Source: Alistipes sp.
GTDB taxonomy: Bacteria; Bacteroidota; Bacteroidia; Bacteroidales; Rikenellaceae
Direction: 5' to 3'
Assembly (NCBI GenBank): GCA_020026415.1
Contig: JAHHQL010000005.1
Span: forward strand, 33,784-97,783
Length of the DNA stretch: 64,000 nucleotides
Part shown: positions 15,456-24,447 of the stretch, in pieces
Position numbering within the stretch: the stretch's first letter is position 1
How the letters are laid out: each line of letters begins with the position of its first letter
Position numbers and translations under genes: made by a program
The notes under the pieces: generated by a model
The model's database searches: none
Told to the model about the DNA's origin: nothing
The model's input: only the letters and a program-made list of their open reading frames with translations

Positions 15456-17594
15456 ATGGCGCGTAACGTGTTCCGTATATTGATGCTCGTTTTGGCCGGG
15501 ATGTTTCTGAACATTCCGTCCGAGGCTTTTGCACAGCGTCCGATCAACGCGCGAGACATCATGCGTCAGCAGCAGCGCGGTGACAAAAACACCCTCTACG
15601 GATCGAACCCCTACGAGCAACCCGACGACGAGACGATGCCCAAGGACACGACCAAGAAGAAGCGCAAAATTCGTAAACCTCTGGAATCGTATTTCTTCAG
15701 CGACTCGATCCGCTCGTTGAAGAACTTCAAATGGAACATCAGCCGCGACTTTAACCGTGTGGAGATCCAACCGCTGGATACCATGCTGACCGACTGGCGC
15801 ATCGACTATCCGTTCTACCGCGAAGGGGTGGGAGACATCGCGCAGGGCGGTCTGGGTCAGACATCGCTGCCGCTGGATTACTTCCGCCGTCCCGAAAATT
15901 TCAATTTCAGTTTCTCGGACGTTTATTACGCTTATACCTACAATATGGAAAATGTGCCCTTCTACAACTCGAAGACGCCGTTGTTCCGTTTTACCTATTT
16001 GGAGTCGGGGCAGAAGCGTTTCCGCGAGGAGAATTTCAACGTGATGGTGGCACATAACGTCTCGCCTTCGACGAGTTTCAACGTAAATTACAAGGCGCGG
16101 GGTACGCGCGGACAATATAACCGTCAGCGCACGAAGAACCACAACCTTTCGGTGGCGTTTAACCACACGGGCAAACGCTACTCGGTGCATGCCGCTTACT
16201 ACAACAACCACATCGAACAACAGGAGAACGGTGGCGTGGTAGGCGAATGGGCGATCAGCGATACGACCTTCGAGATGCCTTCGGGTGTGCCGATGAAGTT
16301 GAGCGATGCCGAAGCCGAAAACATCTACCGTAACAATGCCTTTTTCCTGAAGCAGACTTACGGTGTTCCTTTGCAAACCCTGACCGAAGCCGATTTTTCG
16401 ATGGCGGATTACTCGGCGGTCTATTTCGGTCATTCGTTCGAATACTCGTCGTGGAGCAAACGCTACACCGATAAACGCGCTCCGTACGTCAATGAACGTG
16501 CATCGCGCGATCCCGAAACGGGATTGTTCGTGCCCGAAACGAAGGAGTATTACGAAAACTGGTATCTGGATCCGCGTCAGACGAACGACTCGCTTTACGA
16601 ACGTGTCATTTCGAACCGTATCTTTATCGAGGCACAGCCTTGGGATCGAAACGGTGTGGTGGGAACCCTCGACGGCGGTATCGGTATCGACATGCACACC
16701 TATGTGCAGATTGCACCCGGAAGTTACCTGAGCGGCAAATACAGCAGGGTGAACAAAACCTCGTATTTTGCCTATGGTTCGATTCGCGGGAAAATCAAAC
16801 GATTTGTCGATTGGGATGCGGACTTCAAGTTCTATCCCTCAGGTTATCGAGGCGGAGATCTTCGTCTGGGTGCTCACATGGCACTCAAGGGACGGCTCCG
16901 TGGACACCCTCTGATTCTCGAAGGACGATTCCTGTTGGATCGTCGCTCGCCGAACTACTGGCAGGAGAATCTACTCTCGAACCACTTTATGTGGAACACT
17001 CCCCTTTCGCGGGAGACTGATACTCGTTTTGAGGTGAAACTCTCAATGCCCGATTTCGCATTTGAAGCGGGCGCAAACCACGGTATTGTCGATAATAAAA
17101 TCTACTATGGTGCTACAAGCCATATCGAACAGGCCGCGGGCAATGTGAACCTCACGAGTGTGTATGCTCGCAAAGATTTCCGTCTCGGCGGACTTCATTT
17201 GGACAACAGGGTATTGTTGCAGTGGAGTACGGATCAGGAAGTTGTACCCGTTCCGCTTTTCAGTGCCTTCCTCTCGTATTATTACGAGTTCTGGGTGGTG
17301 CGCAACGTATTACGCCTTCAGATCGGATTGGACAGCCGCTTTAATTCAAAGTATTATGCGCCGTCGTACAATCCCGCTCTGTCGGAGTATTACAACCAGC
17401 GCGAGGTCGAAGTGGGGGCATACCCCTACACCGATTTCTTCGTGATGGGAAAGTGGAAGAGAATGCGGATATTCTTGAAATATCAGCATCTCAATAAAGG
17501 ACTGTTCGGTGACGACAAGTATTTTTCGGCGGCTCATTATCCGCTGAACCCGGGCATGTTCAAGATTGGTATCTCGTGGGGATTCTATGATTAG
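15456..17594 (+). CDS. Putative outer-membrane porin (Porin_10-like)
   Basis: A 712-residue protein with an N-terminal signal peptide (MARNVFRILMLVLAG..., cleavage near AFA|Q). A proline- and lysine-rich linker (about 45-75) leads into a long beta-rich barrel with alternating aromatic residues, ending in ISWGFYD. The LGQTSLPLDYFRRP and NSKTPLFRFTYLESGQKR segments resemble the Bacteroidetes putative porin family PF14121. The start at 15456 follows the promoter. It probably sits alone in the outer membrane; its substrate is unknown. Confidence 0.75.
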   Translation: MARNVFRILMLVLAGMFLNIPSEAFAQRPINARDIMRQQQRGDKNTLYGSNPYEQPDDETMPKDTTKKKRKIRKPLESYFFSDSIRSLKNFKWNISRDFNRVEIQPLDTMLTDWRIDYPFYREGVGDIAQGGLGQTSLPLDYFRRPENFNFSFSDVYYAYTYNMENVPFYNSKTPLFRFTYLESGQKRFREENFNVMVAHNVSPSTSFNVNYKARGTRGQYNRQRTKNHNLSVAFNHTGKRYSVHAAYYNNHIEQQENGGVVGEWAISDTTFEMPSGVPMKLSDAEAENIYRNNAFFLKQTYGVPLQTLTEADFSMADYSAVYFGHSFEYSSWSKRYTDKRAPYVNERASRDPETGLFVPETKEYYENWYLDPRQTNDSLYERVISNRIFIEAQPWDRNGVVGTLDGGIGIDMHTYVQIAPGSYLSGKYSRVNKTSYFAYGSIRGKIKRFVDWDADFKFYPSGYRGGDLRLGAHMALKGRLRGHPLILEGRFLLDRRSPNYWQENLLSNHFMWNTPLSRETDTRFEVKLSMPDFAFEAGANHGIVDNKIYYGATSHIEQAAGNVNLTSVYARKDFRLGGLHLDNRVLLQWSTDQEVVPVPLFSAFLSYYYEFWVVRNVLRLQIGLDSRFNSKYYAPSYNPALSEYYNQREVEVGAYPYTDFFVMGKWKRMRIFLKYQHLNKGLFGDDKYFSAAHYPLNPGMFKIGISWGFYD

Positions 17595-17638
17595 CGTATT
17601 GTTCTGCGCGGTGTGAACTGCCCGCAAAACAACTCTTT

Positions 17639-18343
17639 ATGTTAAAAAAGATTATTTTAACGTTTTCGTTCTTAACTGTTTTAACCACTTTTTACGGCTT
17701 TAACAGCCACATTCCGTCGCCGCGCGAACTGATCCTCTTCAACGAGAAGGAGGAGCAGACCGCATCCGATCTTCTGACGCTGCTCCGTGAGGGAGAATAT
17801 CAGATTTCGGCCTATGATCGGATTATTCGTACGATCAGCGAGCAGGAAGGTAACGACTGGCGACTGATGTCGGCCATTGCCTACCATGAATCGCGTTTTA
17901 ATGCCGGCATCACATCGCGTCGCGGTGCTCGCGGACTGATGCAGATCATGCCCATGGTGGCGCGTCAGTTCAACGTGGGTAAGGAGGATCTGATGAATCC
18001 CGAAACCAATGTGCGCATTGCCAATAAGATTTTTTCGAAGATCTCCTTATCGTTGCGTCTGCCTGCGAACATCTCTTCCAAGGATCGTCTTTCGCTGGTT
18101 CTGGCATCTTATAACGGCGGTATCGGCCATGTGTCGGACGCACGCCGACTGGCACGGGCTCACGGCGAGAATCCCAATTCGTGGGAGGTTGTGTCGCGTT
18201 ATCTGCGTCTGAAGTCGCAACCCGAATATTACGAGAACAAAGTGGTCAAATGTGGTCGTTTCACCGGCAGCAACCAGACGGTGGCTTATGTGAACGACGT
18301 ATTGGGACGTTATGACAAGTACTGCCGTATTGCCGCAAGGTAG
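17639..18343 (+). CDS. Lytic transglycosylase (SLT domain), exported
   Basis: A 234-residue protein with an N-terminal hydrophobic signal (about 1-22) and a single SLT/MltF-C-type catalytic domain (about 70-225). The catalytic Glu is in AIAYHESRFNAG (about 80-91). It is followed by RGARGLMQIMP and ASYNGGIGHV, the three standard motifs of family 1 lytic transglycosylases. It cleaves peptidoglycan, leaving 1,6-anhydro-MurNAc. It lacks the SBP_bac_3 domain of full MltF. It is 44 nt after the porin gene and may be co-transcribed. Confidence 0.88.
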   Translation: MLKKIILTFSFLTVLTTFYGFNSHIPSPRELILFNEKEEQTASDLLTLLREGEYQISAYDRIIRTISEQEGNDWRLMSAIAYHESRFNAGITSRRGARGLMQIMPMVARQFNVGKEDLMNPETNVRIANKIFSKISLSLRLPANISSKDRLSLVLASYNGGIGHVSDARRLARAHGENPNSWEVVSRYLRLKSQPEYYENKVVKCGRFTGSNQTVAYVNDVLGRYDKYCRIAAR

Positions 18344-18370
18344 GCAGAAACTTCCGAATCGTTAAAACAA

Positions 18371-18413
18371 GCGTGGTGAACCTTTCTTAGAAGAAGGTTT
18401 TCCCGCTTTTTTT
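18371..18413 (+). terminator. Rho-independent terminator after the lytic transglycosylase
   Basis: An inverted repeat (aacctt at 18379-18384 with aaggtt at 18394-18399, extended by gcg/cgc) followed by a seven-T run. It lies 28 nt past the stop. Confidence 0.65.
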
Positions 18414-18428
18414 ATGTCCGTATATGAA

Positions 18429-18460
18429 AACACCCCGACATCCTGCGATGTCGGGGTGTT
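18429..18460 (-). terminator. Terminator for the S9 peptidase gene
   Basis: A perfect 14-bp stem (18429-18442 with 18447-18460) with a 4-nt loop. On the minus strand it is followed by four T, and it sits 23 nt after the S9 peptidase stop. Confidence 0.8.
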
Positions 18461-18483
18461 GTGTTTGTCGGAAGGGTGTACTG

Positions 18484-20595
18484 CTATTTCAGATATTTGT
18501 CCAGCCAACCGAAAAATTCGCGTTGCCATACCAGCGAGTTCTGGGGTTTGAAGACCTGATGTGCCTCGTCCTCGAACGATACCAGACGGGCGGGAATGCC
18601 GCGCATCTTGGCAGCGGTGAAAGCCTGTAACGACTGGGTGTAGGGAATACGGTAGTCGTATTCGCCCGTGAAGATCAGAATCGGGGTGTCCCACTTATCG
18701 ACCGACTTGTGGGGCGAGTTGGCATACGAACGTACGGCTACGGCGTTGTCCTTGTCGAAGTACGAACCGCCATAGTCGTTGATCAGGAAGAACAACTCCT
18801 CGGTTTCGCCATACATCGACTCGAAGTTGAAGATACCGCAATGCGCGATGAAGACCTTGAAACGCTTGTCGTGGTGACCTGCGAGGTAGTAGGTCGAGTA
18901 ACCGCCGTACGAAGCACCGACGCAACCCATGCGGTTCTCGTCAGCCCACGGCTCCTTGGCTACATCGTCAATGGCCGACAGATAGTCCTGAATGTTCTGA
19001 CCCGAATAATCGCCCGAAATCTGATCGAGCCACTCCTGACCGAACGACGGCAGACCGCGACGGTTCGGGGCTACGACGATGTACCCCTGAGCGGCCATCA
19101 GCTGGAAGTTCCAACGATAACTCCAGAACTGCGAAACGACGCTTTGCGGGCCGCCCTGACAGTAGAGCAGTACGGGATATTTCTTCGATGCGTCGAAATC
19201 GGGCGGAAGGATAACCCACGTCAGCATCTCTTTGCCGTCGGTTGTCTTTACCCAACGCTTCTGCACTTCGCCCATCTTGATGTGGTCGTAGATCTCCTTA
19301 TTGACATCGGTAATCTGCTTGAGCGCACCCTCTGCGTTCACTTCGTAGAGTTCGGTTGCCTTGCTGATCGACTGCATCTCGGCAACGATGCGACCCTCGG
19401 CCATCGAGAAGGCGTTGATGTCGTGATCACCTTTGGTGAGGACTTCGACCTTGGGATCGGTTGCCTTCACACGGCAGATCTGATGCGTGGCGTGGATCGG
19501 TGCGATGAAGTAGAGTTCTTCGTTGTCGGCCCAAACGACATTCTGCGAGTTGTAGTCGAAATCGGCGGTCAGATCCTTCATTTCGGAGGTCTTTCGGTCG
19601 AATACGAACAGACGCGATTTGTCGGACTCGTTGCCCGGACGACGCTGCGAGGCGAAGGCGATCTTCTGATCGTCGGGCGACCATACGGGGTACTTGTCGT
19701 AACCGGGCAGGTTGTTGCGTTGCAACTCGTCCAACTTGCAGATGTTCTGTGTCGAGCCGTTCTCGGTGTCATACACGAAGATGTCGGAATCGGTCGAAGT
19801 GGCATAGGCTTTTCCCTTCAGCGGTTTGCAGGTGTAAGCCAGCAGTTTGCCGTTGTTGCTCCATGCGATCTCGCCCATGTCGAAATAGGGGGCAAGCGGA
19901 GCATCCCAAGCCGAATCCTTGCCGATGATGTCCCTACCTTCCGAGATGCCCTGTGCGGTGAGGTCTCCCACGAAGATGTGGAGGTATTCGCCCATATCCC
20001 AATAGTTCCAGTGGCGAACCATCAGATCGTCGTAGATGCGTGCCTTCGATTTGGGCATGTCCTTATAGACGTCGGCCGAACGGTGGTCGGCGGCGTGAAC
20101 ACGCATGGCATACCATGCTTTGTTGTCGGTCGGGTTGATGCCGAAACCTTCGACATCCTTGTCGAATCGGGTCAGTTGGCGGAGGTTCTTGCCCTCGGTG
20201 TCCATCTCCCAAACCTGTGCCGAACCGCTTCTTGAGGAGATGAAACGGATCTTCCGGCCGTCGGCACTCCATTCGGGCGAGGAGTTGTTCGACGAGTAGT
20301 CGGTCAGCGAGACCTCCTTACCCGATGCCATGTCCTTGATCCAGATGGTCGAGATACCGCGGTTCTCCGACATGCTGTAATCGGTCAGCGTGTAGATGAG
20401 TTTCTGTCCGTCGGGCGACAGGCGCGACGAACCCGCACGACGCATTTTCCACATCACTTCGGGAGTCATCCGTCCCGCGGCGATTTCCTGCGGTGTGAGC
20501 GCGTTGTTGATTTCCAGAGACCCCGTCTGCGGTTGTTCCCCGCAACCGGTCAGTCCCAATGCTGCAATAGCCATAGATAGGAGAATTTTTTTCAT
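18484..20595 (-). CDS. S9 family prolyl oligopeptidase-like lipoprotein
   Basis: A 703-residue serine peptidase. The start is MKKILLSM; the lipobox LTGC puts the lipidated Cys at residue 18. A beta-propeller of WD40/TolB-like repeats (about 45-430, e.g. SSPEWSADGRKI) caps an alpha/beta-hydrolase domain (about 440-703). The nucleophile is in GASYGGYS and the catalytic His in DEAHQV. The family cleaves peptides, often after proline (DPP4-like). A membrane-anchored form in the periplasm or on the surface fits dietary or host peptide use. It has its own terminator and is divergent from the Nudix gene. Confidence 0.92.
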   Translation of the reverse strand: MKKILLSMAIAALGLTGCGEQPQTGSLEINNALTPQEIAAGRMTPEVMWKMRRAGSSRLSPDGQKLIYTLTDYSMSENRGISTIWIKDMASGKEVSLTDYSSNNSSPEWSADGRKIRFISSRSGSAQVWEMDTEGKNLRQLTRFDKDVEGFGINPTDNKAWYAMRVHAADHRSADVYKDMPKSKARIYDDLMVRHWNYWDMGEYLHIFVGDLTAQGISEGRDIIGKDSAWDAPLAPYFDMGEIAWSNNGKLLAYTCKPLKGKAYATSTDSDIFVYDTENGSTQNICKLDELQRNNLPGYDKYPVWSPDDQKIAFASQRRPGNESDKSRLFVFDRKTSEMKDLTADFDYNSQNVVWADNEELYFIAPIHATHQICRVKATDPKVEVLTKGDHDINAFSMAEGRIVAEMQSISKATELYEVNAEGALKQITDVNKEIYDHIKMGEVQKRWVKTTDGKEMLTWVILPPDFDASKKYPVLLYCQGGPQSVVSQFWSYRWNFQLMAAQGYIVVAPNRRGLPSFGQEWLDQISGDYSGQNIQDYLSAIDDVAKEPWADENRMGCVGASYGGYSTYYLAGHHDKRFKVFIAHCGIFNFESMYGETEELFFLINDYGGSYFDKDNAVAVRSYANSPHKSVDKWDTPILIFTGEYDYRIPYTQSLQAFTAAKMRGIPARLVSFEDEAHQVFKPQNSLVWQREFFGWLDKYLK

Positions 20596-20653
20596 TTCTG
20601 TTCGGATTTGTTCATTTATGTTTAATTTTGGCAATCAATTCAGGTTAAAGATC

Positions 20654-21262
20654 ATGAAACACATCATCTATTTTACCGACAAGCCGGTGGTATTTTCTTC
20701 GGAACAAGCCGACGCCGCCACATCCGATGCTTTTATCATCGCGGGTGACGAGGGTTTATTACGCACGAAGGTACTTAAAATGCTCGAAACGCACAATAGC
20801 ATTTTGATTATTTCGGGAGATCCCGATCAAACTTTTTCGGATTTCAAGAGTGAATTTGCCTGTGTCGGGGCAGCGGGCGGAGTGGTCCGTAACGAGCGGG
20901 GCGAGTGGTTGATGATGTCGCGCCGCGGTCGTTGGGATTTTCCCAAAGGTCATGTCGAGCCGGGCGAAACCTGCGAGGAGACCGCCGTGCGCGAGATTGA
21001 GGAGGAGACCGCCGTGCGGGGTGAGATCCTGCGCGAATTGTGCCGCACGTGGCATGCCTATTATTTCGAGCCGAATCACCGTTGGGAGGTCAAATGTACC
21101 TGTTGGTATGAACTTCGACAGGTGCGGCGTGCCGACCTCAAACCCCAGACCGAGGAGGACATCACGTCGGTCGTGTGGTGTACCGAAGACGAGGTGCGGG
21201 AACACCTTCGAAATACATTCCCCACGATCCGTTGTGTGGCGGAGGCCATGTGGCGCAAGTAG
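20654..21262 (+). CDS. Nudix hydrolase
   Basis: A 202-residue protein with a complete Nudix box GX5EX7REUXEEXGU-like sequence from GHVEPGE through REIEEET (about 96-118). The last Gly of the box is replaced by Ala (TAV). An N-terminal extension of about 75 residues precedes the Nudix fold (starts near VGAAGGVVRNERGEW). Members hydrolyse nucleoside diphosphates linked to other groups; the substrate is not predictable here. The frame extends upstream, but the antisense S9 gene and its spacing favour the ATG at 20654. Confidence 0.85.
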   Translation: MKHIIYFTDKPVVFSSEQADAATSDAFIIAGDEGLLRTKVLKMLETHNSILIISGDPDQTFSDFKSEFACVGAAGGVVRNERGEWLMMSRRGRWDFPKGHVEPGETCEETAVREIEEETAVRGEILRELCRTWHAYYFEPNHRWEVKCTCWYELRQVRRADLKPQTEEDITSVVWCTEDEVREHLRNTFPTIRCVAEAMWRK

Positions 21263-21270
21263 GACGGCAT

Positions 21271-21307
21271 AAAAAAGTCCGAATCTCAAAAGGATTCGGA
21301 CTTTTTT
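21271..21307. terminator. Bidirectional terminator between Nudix and SRPBCC genes
   Basis: A perfect 15-bp inverted repeat (21271-21285 with 21293-21307) with a 7-nt loop and A/T flanks, between convergent genes. Confidence 0.9.
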
Positions 21308-21324
21308 TGTTTAAAGGCCTTGCC

Positions 21325-21765
21325 TTAGAACTTGAAGTCGGCGGGCATACCCTGTGGCACGATGCCGTTCATGGCATTGGCCAACTGCTCGGCAACCTGA
21401 TCCAGACCTTTCTGCAATTTGCCGCCGATCATCATCTTCATCATCATGTTCAGTTCGACATGGAGTACCAGTCGCATGCGGGTGTCGCAGTCCGAGACCT
21501 TGTGCAACTGAATCCAGAAGGCGAAGTCGATGGGCACACCGCCCTGATCGCCGATGATCTTGATGTGCTTGTTCTCGACCTTCTCGTCCATCAGAAGACG
21601 CACGGTGAAGCCCTTGGCCTTGAACGAGCAGGTGCGCTCGGTGGCCTGCCACTCCTCGACACGGTCTTTGAGGGCGGGCGTAAGGTTCTCGAAATTGCTG
21701 ATCGCCATGAAGATCTGCTCTACGGGACGGAGAATCTGGTGTTGTTGCGAAACGTATTCTTTCAT
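21325..21765 (-). CDS. SRPBCC (START-like) family protein
   Basis: A 146-residue protein with the helix-grip pattern of SRPBCC/polyketide-cyclase-like proteins: an N-terminal strand and helix (HQILRPVEQIFMAISNFENL), beta strands, and a long C-terminal helix (GLDQVAEQLANAM). These proteins bind hydrophobic ligands; the ligand is unknown. A Met-rich stretch (LNMMMKMMIGG, about 105-115) lies before the last helix. It is the last gene of the porX-tsaE unit, 30 nt after tsaE. Confidence 0.75.
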   Translation of the reverse strand: MKEYVSQQHQILRPVEQIFMAISNFENLTPALKDRVEEWQATERTCSFKAKGFTVRLLMDEKVENKHIKIIGDQGGVPIDFAFWIQLHKVSDCDTRMRLVLHVELNMMMKMMIGGKLQKGLDQVAEQLANAMNGIVPQGMPADFKF

Positions 21766-21795
21766 TGTTTGATTTTTGACGGGGTTAAGGGATGT

Positions 21796-22224
21796 TTATT
21801 CGATTTCGAAAGTACGCGAGGTCTCGTCATCGACCGTGATGCGTACCGTCACGACGTTTTCGGGCAGTAATTGTTCGATCTTTTCGGGCCATTCCACAAG
21901 ACACAGGTCACCCGAATAGAAATACTCTTCGTAGCCGAAATCGTAGGCTTCGCGGATGTCGTTGATGCGGTAGAAATCGAAGTGATAGATGTTGCGGTCG
22001 CCGGCACCCTTGTACTGGTTTACGATGGCGAACGTGGGGCTGGTGACGGTGTCCCCGACACCGAGTTGCGAGGCGATCTCGCGGATCAGTGTGGTTTTCC
22101 CTGCACCCATCTCACCGCGAAACACCACCACCGTGCGGCGTCCCGTGGCTTCGATGATCGCTTCGGCGACCTCCTTCAGCCCGTCCTCCGAAGTGATGTG
22201 TATGGTTCTTATGTTGTTTTCCAC
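21796..22224 (-). CDS. tsaE: tRNA threonylcarbamoyladenosine biosynthesis ATPase TsaE
   Basis: A 142-residue P-loop ATPase required with TsaB, TsaC and TsaD for the t6A37 modification of tRNAs reading ANN codons. Walker A is FRGEMGAGKTT (about 35-45), followed by SPTFAIVNQY and the LVEWPEKI motif near 107-114. The length is usual. It lies 31 nt after porX and shares its promoter. Confidence 0.94.
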   Translation of the reverse strand: MENNIRTIHITSEDGLKEVAEAIIEATGRRTVVVFRGEMGAGKTTLIREIASQLGVGDTVTSPTFAIVNQYKGAGDRNIYHFDFYRINDIREAYDFGYEEYFYSGDLCLVEWPEKIEQLLPENVVTVRITVDDETSRTFEIE

Positions 22225-22255
22225 TTTTAATTTTTATTTAAAGCGTGCAAATATA

Positions 22256-23806
22256 CTATTTTTTCGGTTTCAAAACAATGTACGGCACGATCATCTCCTC
22301 CATCGAGATACCGCCGTGCTGGAACGTGTTGCGGTAGTAGCGGATGTGGCGGTTCGCATCGTTGTTGTAGATCAGAAAATCGCTGTTGTAGGCGAAGATG
22401 TAACTCGACGTAAGGTTGCTCGACGGCAACTGGATGTCTTCGGGACGCAGCACTTCGTAAACCTCCTTGGAGTTGTACGACAGGTTGCGACCCGTCTTGT
22501 AACGCAGGTTCGACGAGGTTTCGCGGTCGCCGGTCACCTTCACGGGATTATCCACGCGGATCGTGCCGTGGTCGGAGGTGATCACCACCGTGTGCCCCTT
22601 CTCGGAGAGCATCTTGAGGATGGTGTAAAGATCCGAATGCTCGAACCACGAACGGGTCAGCGAGCGGAAGGCGGCTTCGTCCTCGGTCAGTTCGCGGATG
22701 ATCTCGGTTTCGGTACGGGCGTGCGACAGGATGTCGAGGAAGTTATAGACGATGACCGAGAAATCGGCATCATAGACTTTCTGAATGTTGTCCAGAAGGC
22801 GTCGTCCCTGTTCGGGACGCACCAACTTGTCGAACGTGAATTTCCAATTCTTGCCGTTCTGTGCCATGAGTCGTTTCAGAAACTCCTCCTCGTATTGGTT
22901 TTTTCCGCCGTCTTCGTTGTCGTTGAGCCATTTGTTGGGCATGAGTTTGTCGATGGACAGGGGCATCAGTCCCGCAAAGATGGCGTTACGCGCATATTGG
23001 GTGGCGGTGGGGAGGATCGCGCAGAAGAAATCATCGACCTCCACGTCGTAGTAGCCGCGAAGCAGGGATGAAATCGACCGCCACTGGTCGTAACGGAAAT
23101 TGTCGATCAGAAGCAGGGTGGTTTTCTTGTTCTCGTCCGCCACGGGGAAGATGCGGTTGCGCATCAGCGTGTGCGACATGACGGGCGTGTCGGTTGCGCG
23201 TTTGTTGATCCAGTTGTAATAGTTGCGACGCACGAACTTGCAAAATTCGTGGTTCGCCTCGTTTTTCTGGTAGGAGAGCACCTCCTTGATGCTCTGGTCG
23301 GTCGAGGAGTCCAACTCGATCTCCCACGAGGTGATCTTGCGGTAGAGCGAACACCAGTCTTGGAACGTGTCGGCCATTTGCAGCGATTGCGAAATACGAC
23401 CAAATTCCGACCGGTAGTCGGCAGTGGTCTGTTCGGTGACAAGTTGCTGCTGATGAACGTTTTTCTTGATCGACAGAAGTACCTGATTGGGGTTTACGGG
23501 CTTGATCAGATAGTCGGCGATCTTCGAACCGATGGCCTTGTCCATGATGTTCTCCTCCTCGCTCTTGGTAACCATGATTACGGGCGTGGTTGGGCGTACT
23601 TCCTTGATCTGGGGAAGTGTTTCGAGTCCCGTCATTCCGGGCATCATTTCGTCGAGGATGATCAGATCGTAGGCCACATCGCCGGCCATGTCGATGGCAT
23701 CGTAGCCGTTGTTGCAGGTGTCCACCTCGTAGCCCTTTCCTTTCAGGAAGAGGACGTGGGGTTTGAGGAGTTCGACTTCGTCATCAACCCAAAGTATTTT
23801 GACCAT
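22256..23806 (-). CDS. porX: PorX-type response regulator with PglZ/alkaline-phosphatase domain
   Basis: A 516-residue protein. An N-terminal CheY-like receiver domain (about 1-120) has acidic residues in WVDDE, phospho-acceptor Asp in LIILDEMMPG and Lys in YLIKPVNP. A helical linker is followed by a PglZ domain of the alkaline-phosphatase superfamily (about 200-510) with metal-site residues in IDNFRYDQW and TSDHGTIRVD. PorX is the response regulator, with sensor PorY and sigma factor SigP, that controls type IX secretion in Porphyromonas; its PglZ domain is a zinc phosphodiesterase. No other T9SS gene is in the window. Confidence 0.9.
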   Translation of the reverse strand: MVKILWVDDEVELLKPHVLFLKGKGYEVDTCNNGYDAIDMAGDVAYDLIILDEMMPGMTGLETLPQIKEVRPTTPVIMVTKSEEENIMDKAIGSKIADYLIKPVNPNQVLLSIKKNVHQQQLVTEQTTADYRSEFGRISQSLQMADTFQDWCSLYRKITSWEIELDSSTDQSIKEVLSYQKNEANHEFCKFVRRNYYNWINKRATDTPVMSHTLMRNRIFPVADENKKTTLLLIDNFRYDQWRSISSLLRGYYDVEVDDFFCAILPTATQYARNAIFAGLMPLSIDKLMPNKWLNDNEDGGKNQYEEEFLKRLMAQNGKNWKFTFDKLVRPEQGRRLLDNIQKVYDADFSVIVYNFLDILSHARTETEIIRELTEDEAAFRSLTRSWFEHSDLYTILKMLSEKGHTVVITSDHGTIRVDNPVKVTGDRETSSNLRYKTGRNLSYNSKEVYEVLRPEDIQLPSSNLTSSYIFAYNSDFLIYNNDANRHIRYYRNTFQHGGISMEEMIVPYIVLKPKK

Positions 23807-23828
23807 AGAATTTCAGATTAGTGGTTTG

Positions 23829-23860
23829 CAAATTTAATCTTTTTTATTCATAAACGCAAA
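23829..23860 (-). promoter_or_regulatory. Bacteroidetes-type promoter for porX-tsaE
   Basis: On the minus strand, -7 TAAATTTG (23829-23836) and -33 TTTG (23857-23860) are 20 nt apart. The porX ATG is 23 nt downstream. Confidence 0.6.
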
Positions 23861-24069
23861 ACACCCCTTTATTATTAGCGGAGTGCTGAAAATTATTTAC
23901 TTACCCCGCCGCTCTGAAGTGCATGCGGGGCGGGTTTCGGGTTTTGCGAAAGGAGATAATACGTTGATATATAGCAGTTTGATCGGAAAATGCCTCTTCG
24001 GGAAAAACACGAAAATGCAACTCTCTGAATAATAACTGATTAAAAATTTTGAAAAAAAAATGCCGATCC

Positions 24070-24100
24070 TTGGCGGATCCGCAAATAAAACGTATATTTG
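24070..24100 (+). promoter_or_regulatory. Bacteroidetes-type promoter for the HU gene
   Basis: TTGG at 24070-24073 (one base from TTTG) and TATATTTG at 24093-24100, 19 nt apart. The HU ATG follows after 48 nt of A/T-rich leader. Confidence 0.6.
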
Positions 24101-24148
24101 CAGTCCCAAGAGAAAAATTATATTTATACTTAAATTTTATATCCAGAC

Positions 24149-24421
24149 ATGACAAAGGCAGATATCGTAACAGAGATTGCAAAAAGTACCGGTATTGAGA
24201 AAGTGCAGGTGCTGACCGTCGTAGAAGCATTCATGGAGAGTGTGAAAGGTTCCTTGATTCAGGATGAGAATGTTTATCTTCGCGGTTTCGGCAGTTTCAT
24301 CGTAAAGAAACGCGCCCAGAAGGTTGCCCGCAACATCTCGAAGAATACGACGATTACTATTCCCGAACACAATATTCCTGCATTCAAGCCTGCTAAGAGC
24401 TTCGCAGAAAAAGTAAAATAA
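24149..24421 (+). CDS. HU/IHF-family DNA-binding protein
   Basis: A 90-residue nucleoid protein. The start MTKADIVTEIAKSTGI, the dimer core LRGFGSFIVKKR (about 45-56), the DNA-binding arm around NTTITIPEHNIPAFKPAK with the intercalating Pro, and the C-terminal helix all fit HU/IHF. It bends and compacts DNA as a dimer. It has its own promoter and is followed 26 nt later by the 30-residue basic ORF, before a shared terminator. Confidence 0.95.
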   Translation: MTKADIVTEIAKSTGIEKVQVLTVVEAFMESVKGSLIQDENVYLRGFGSFIVKKRAQKVARNISKNTTITIPEHNIPAFKPAKSFAEKVK

Positions 24422-24447
24422 TTACAAACTTTTAAACTTTTAAGACT

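Larger units (their letters stand above)
23807..24148. other. Intergenic region between porX and the HU gene
   Basis: Low-GC, non-coding, divergent promoter region of 342 nt. It holds a porX promoter on the left and an HU promoter on the right. A GC-rich hairpin lies near 23903-23934 (ccccgc/gcgggg), followed by an A/T-rich stretch with a run of A before the HU promoter. I see no gene or RNA family in it. Confidence 0.6.

Noticed and set aside
20396..20653. N-terminal extension of the Nudix frame
   Set aside because: It is antisense to the start of the S9 peptidase gene. The Nudix protein begins naturally at MKHIIYF (20654).
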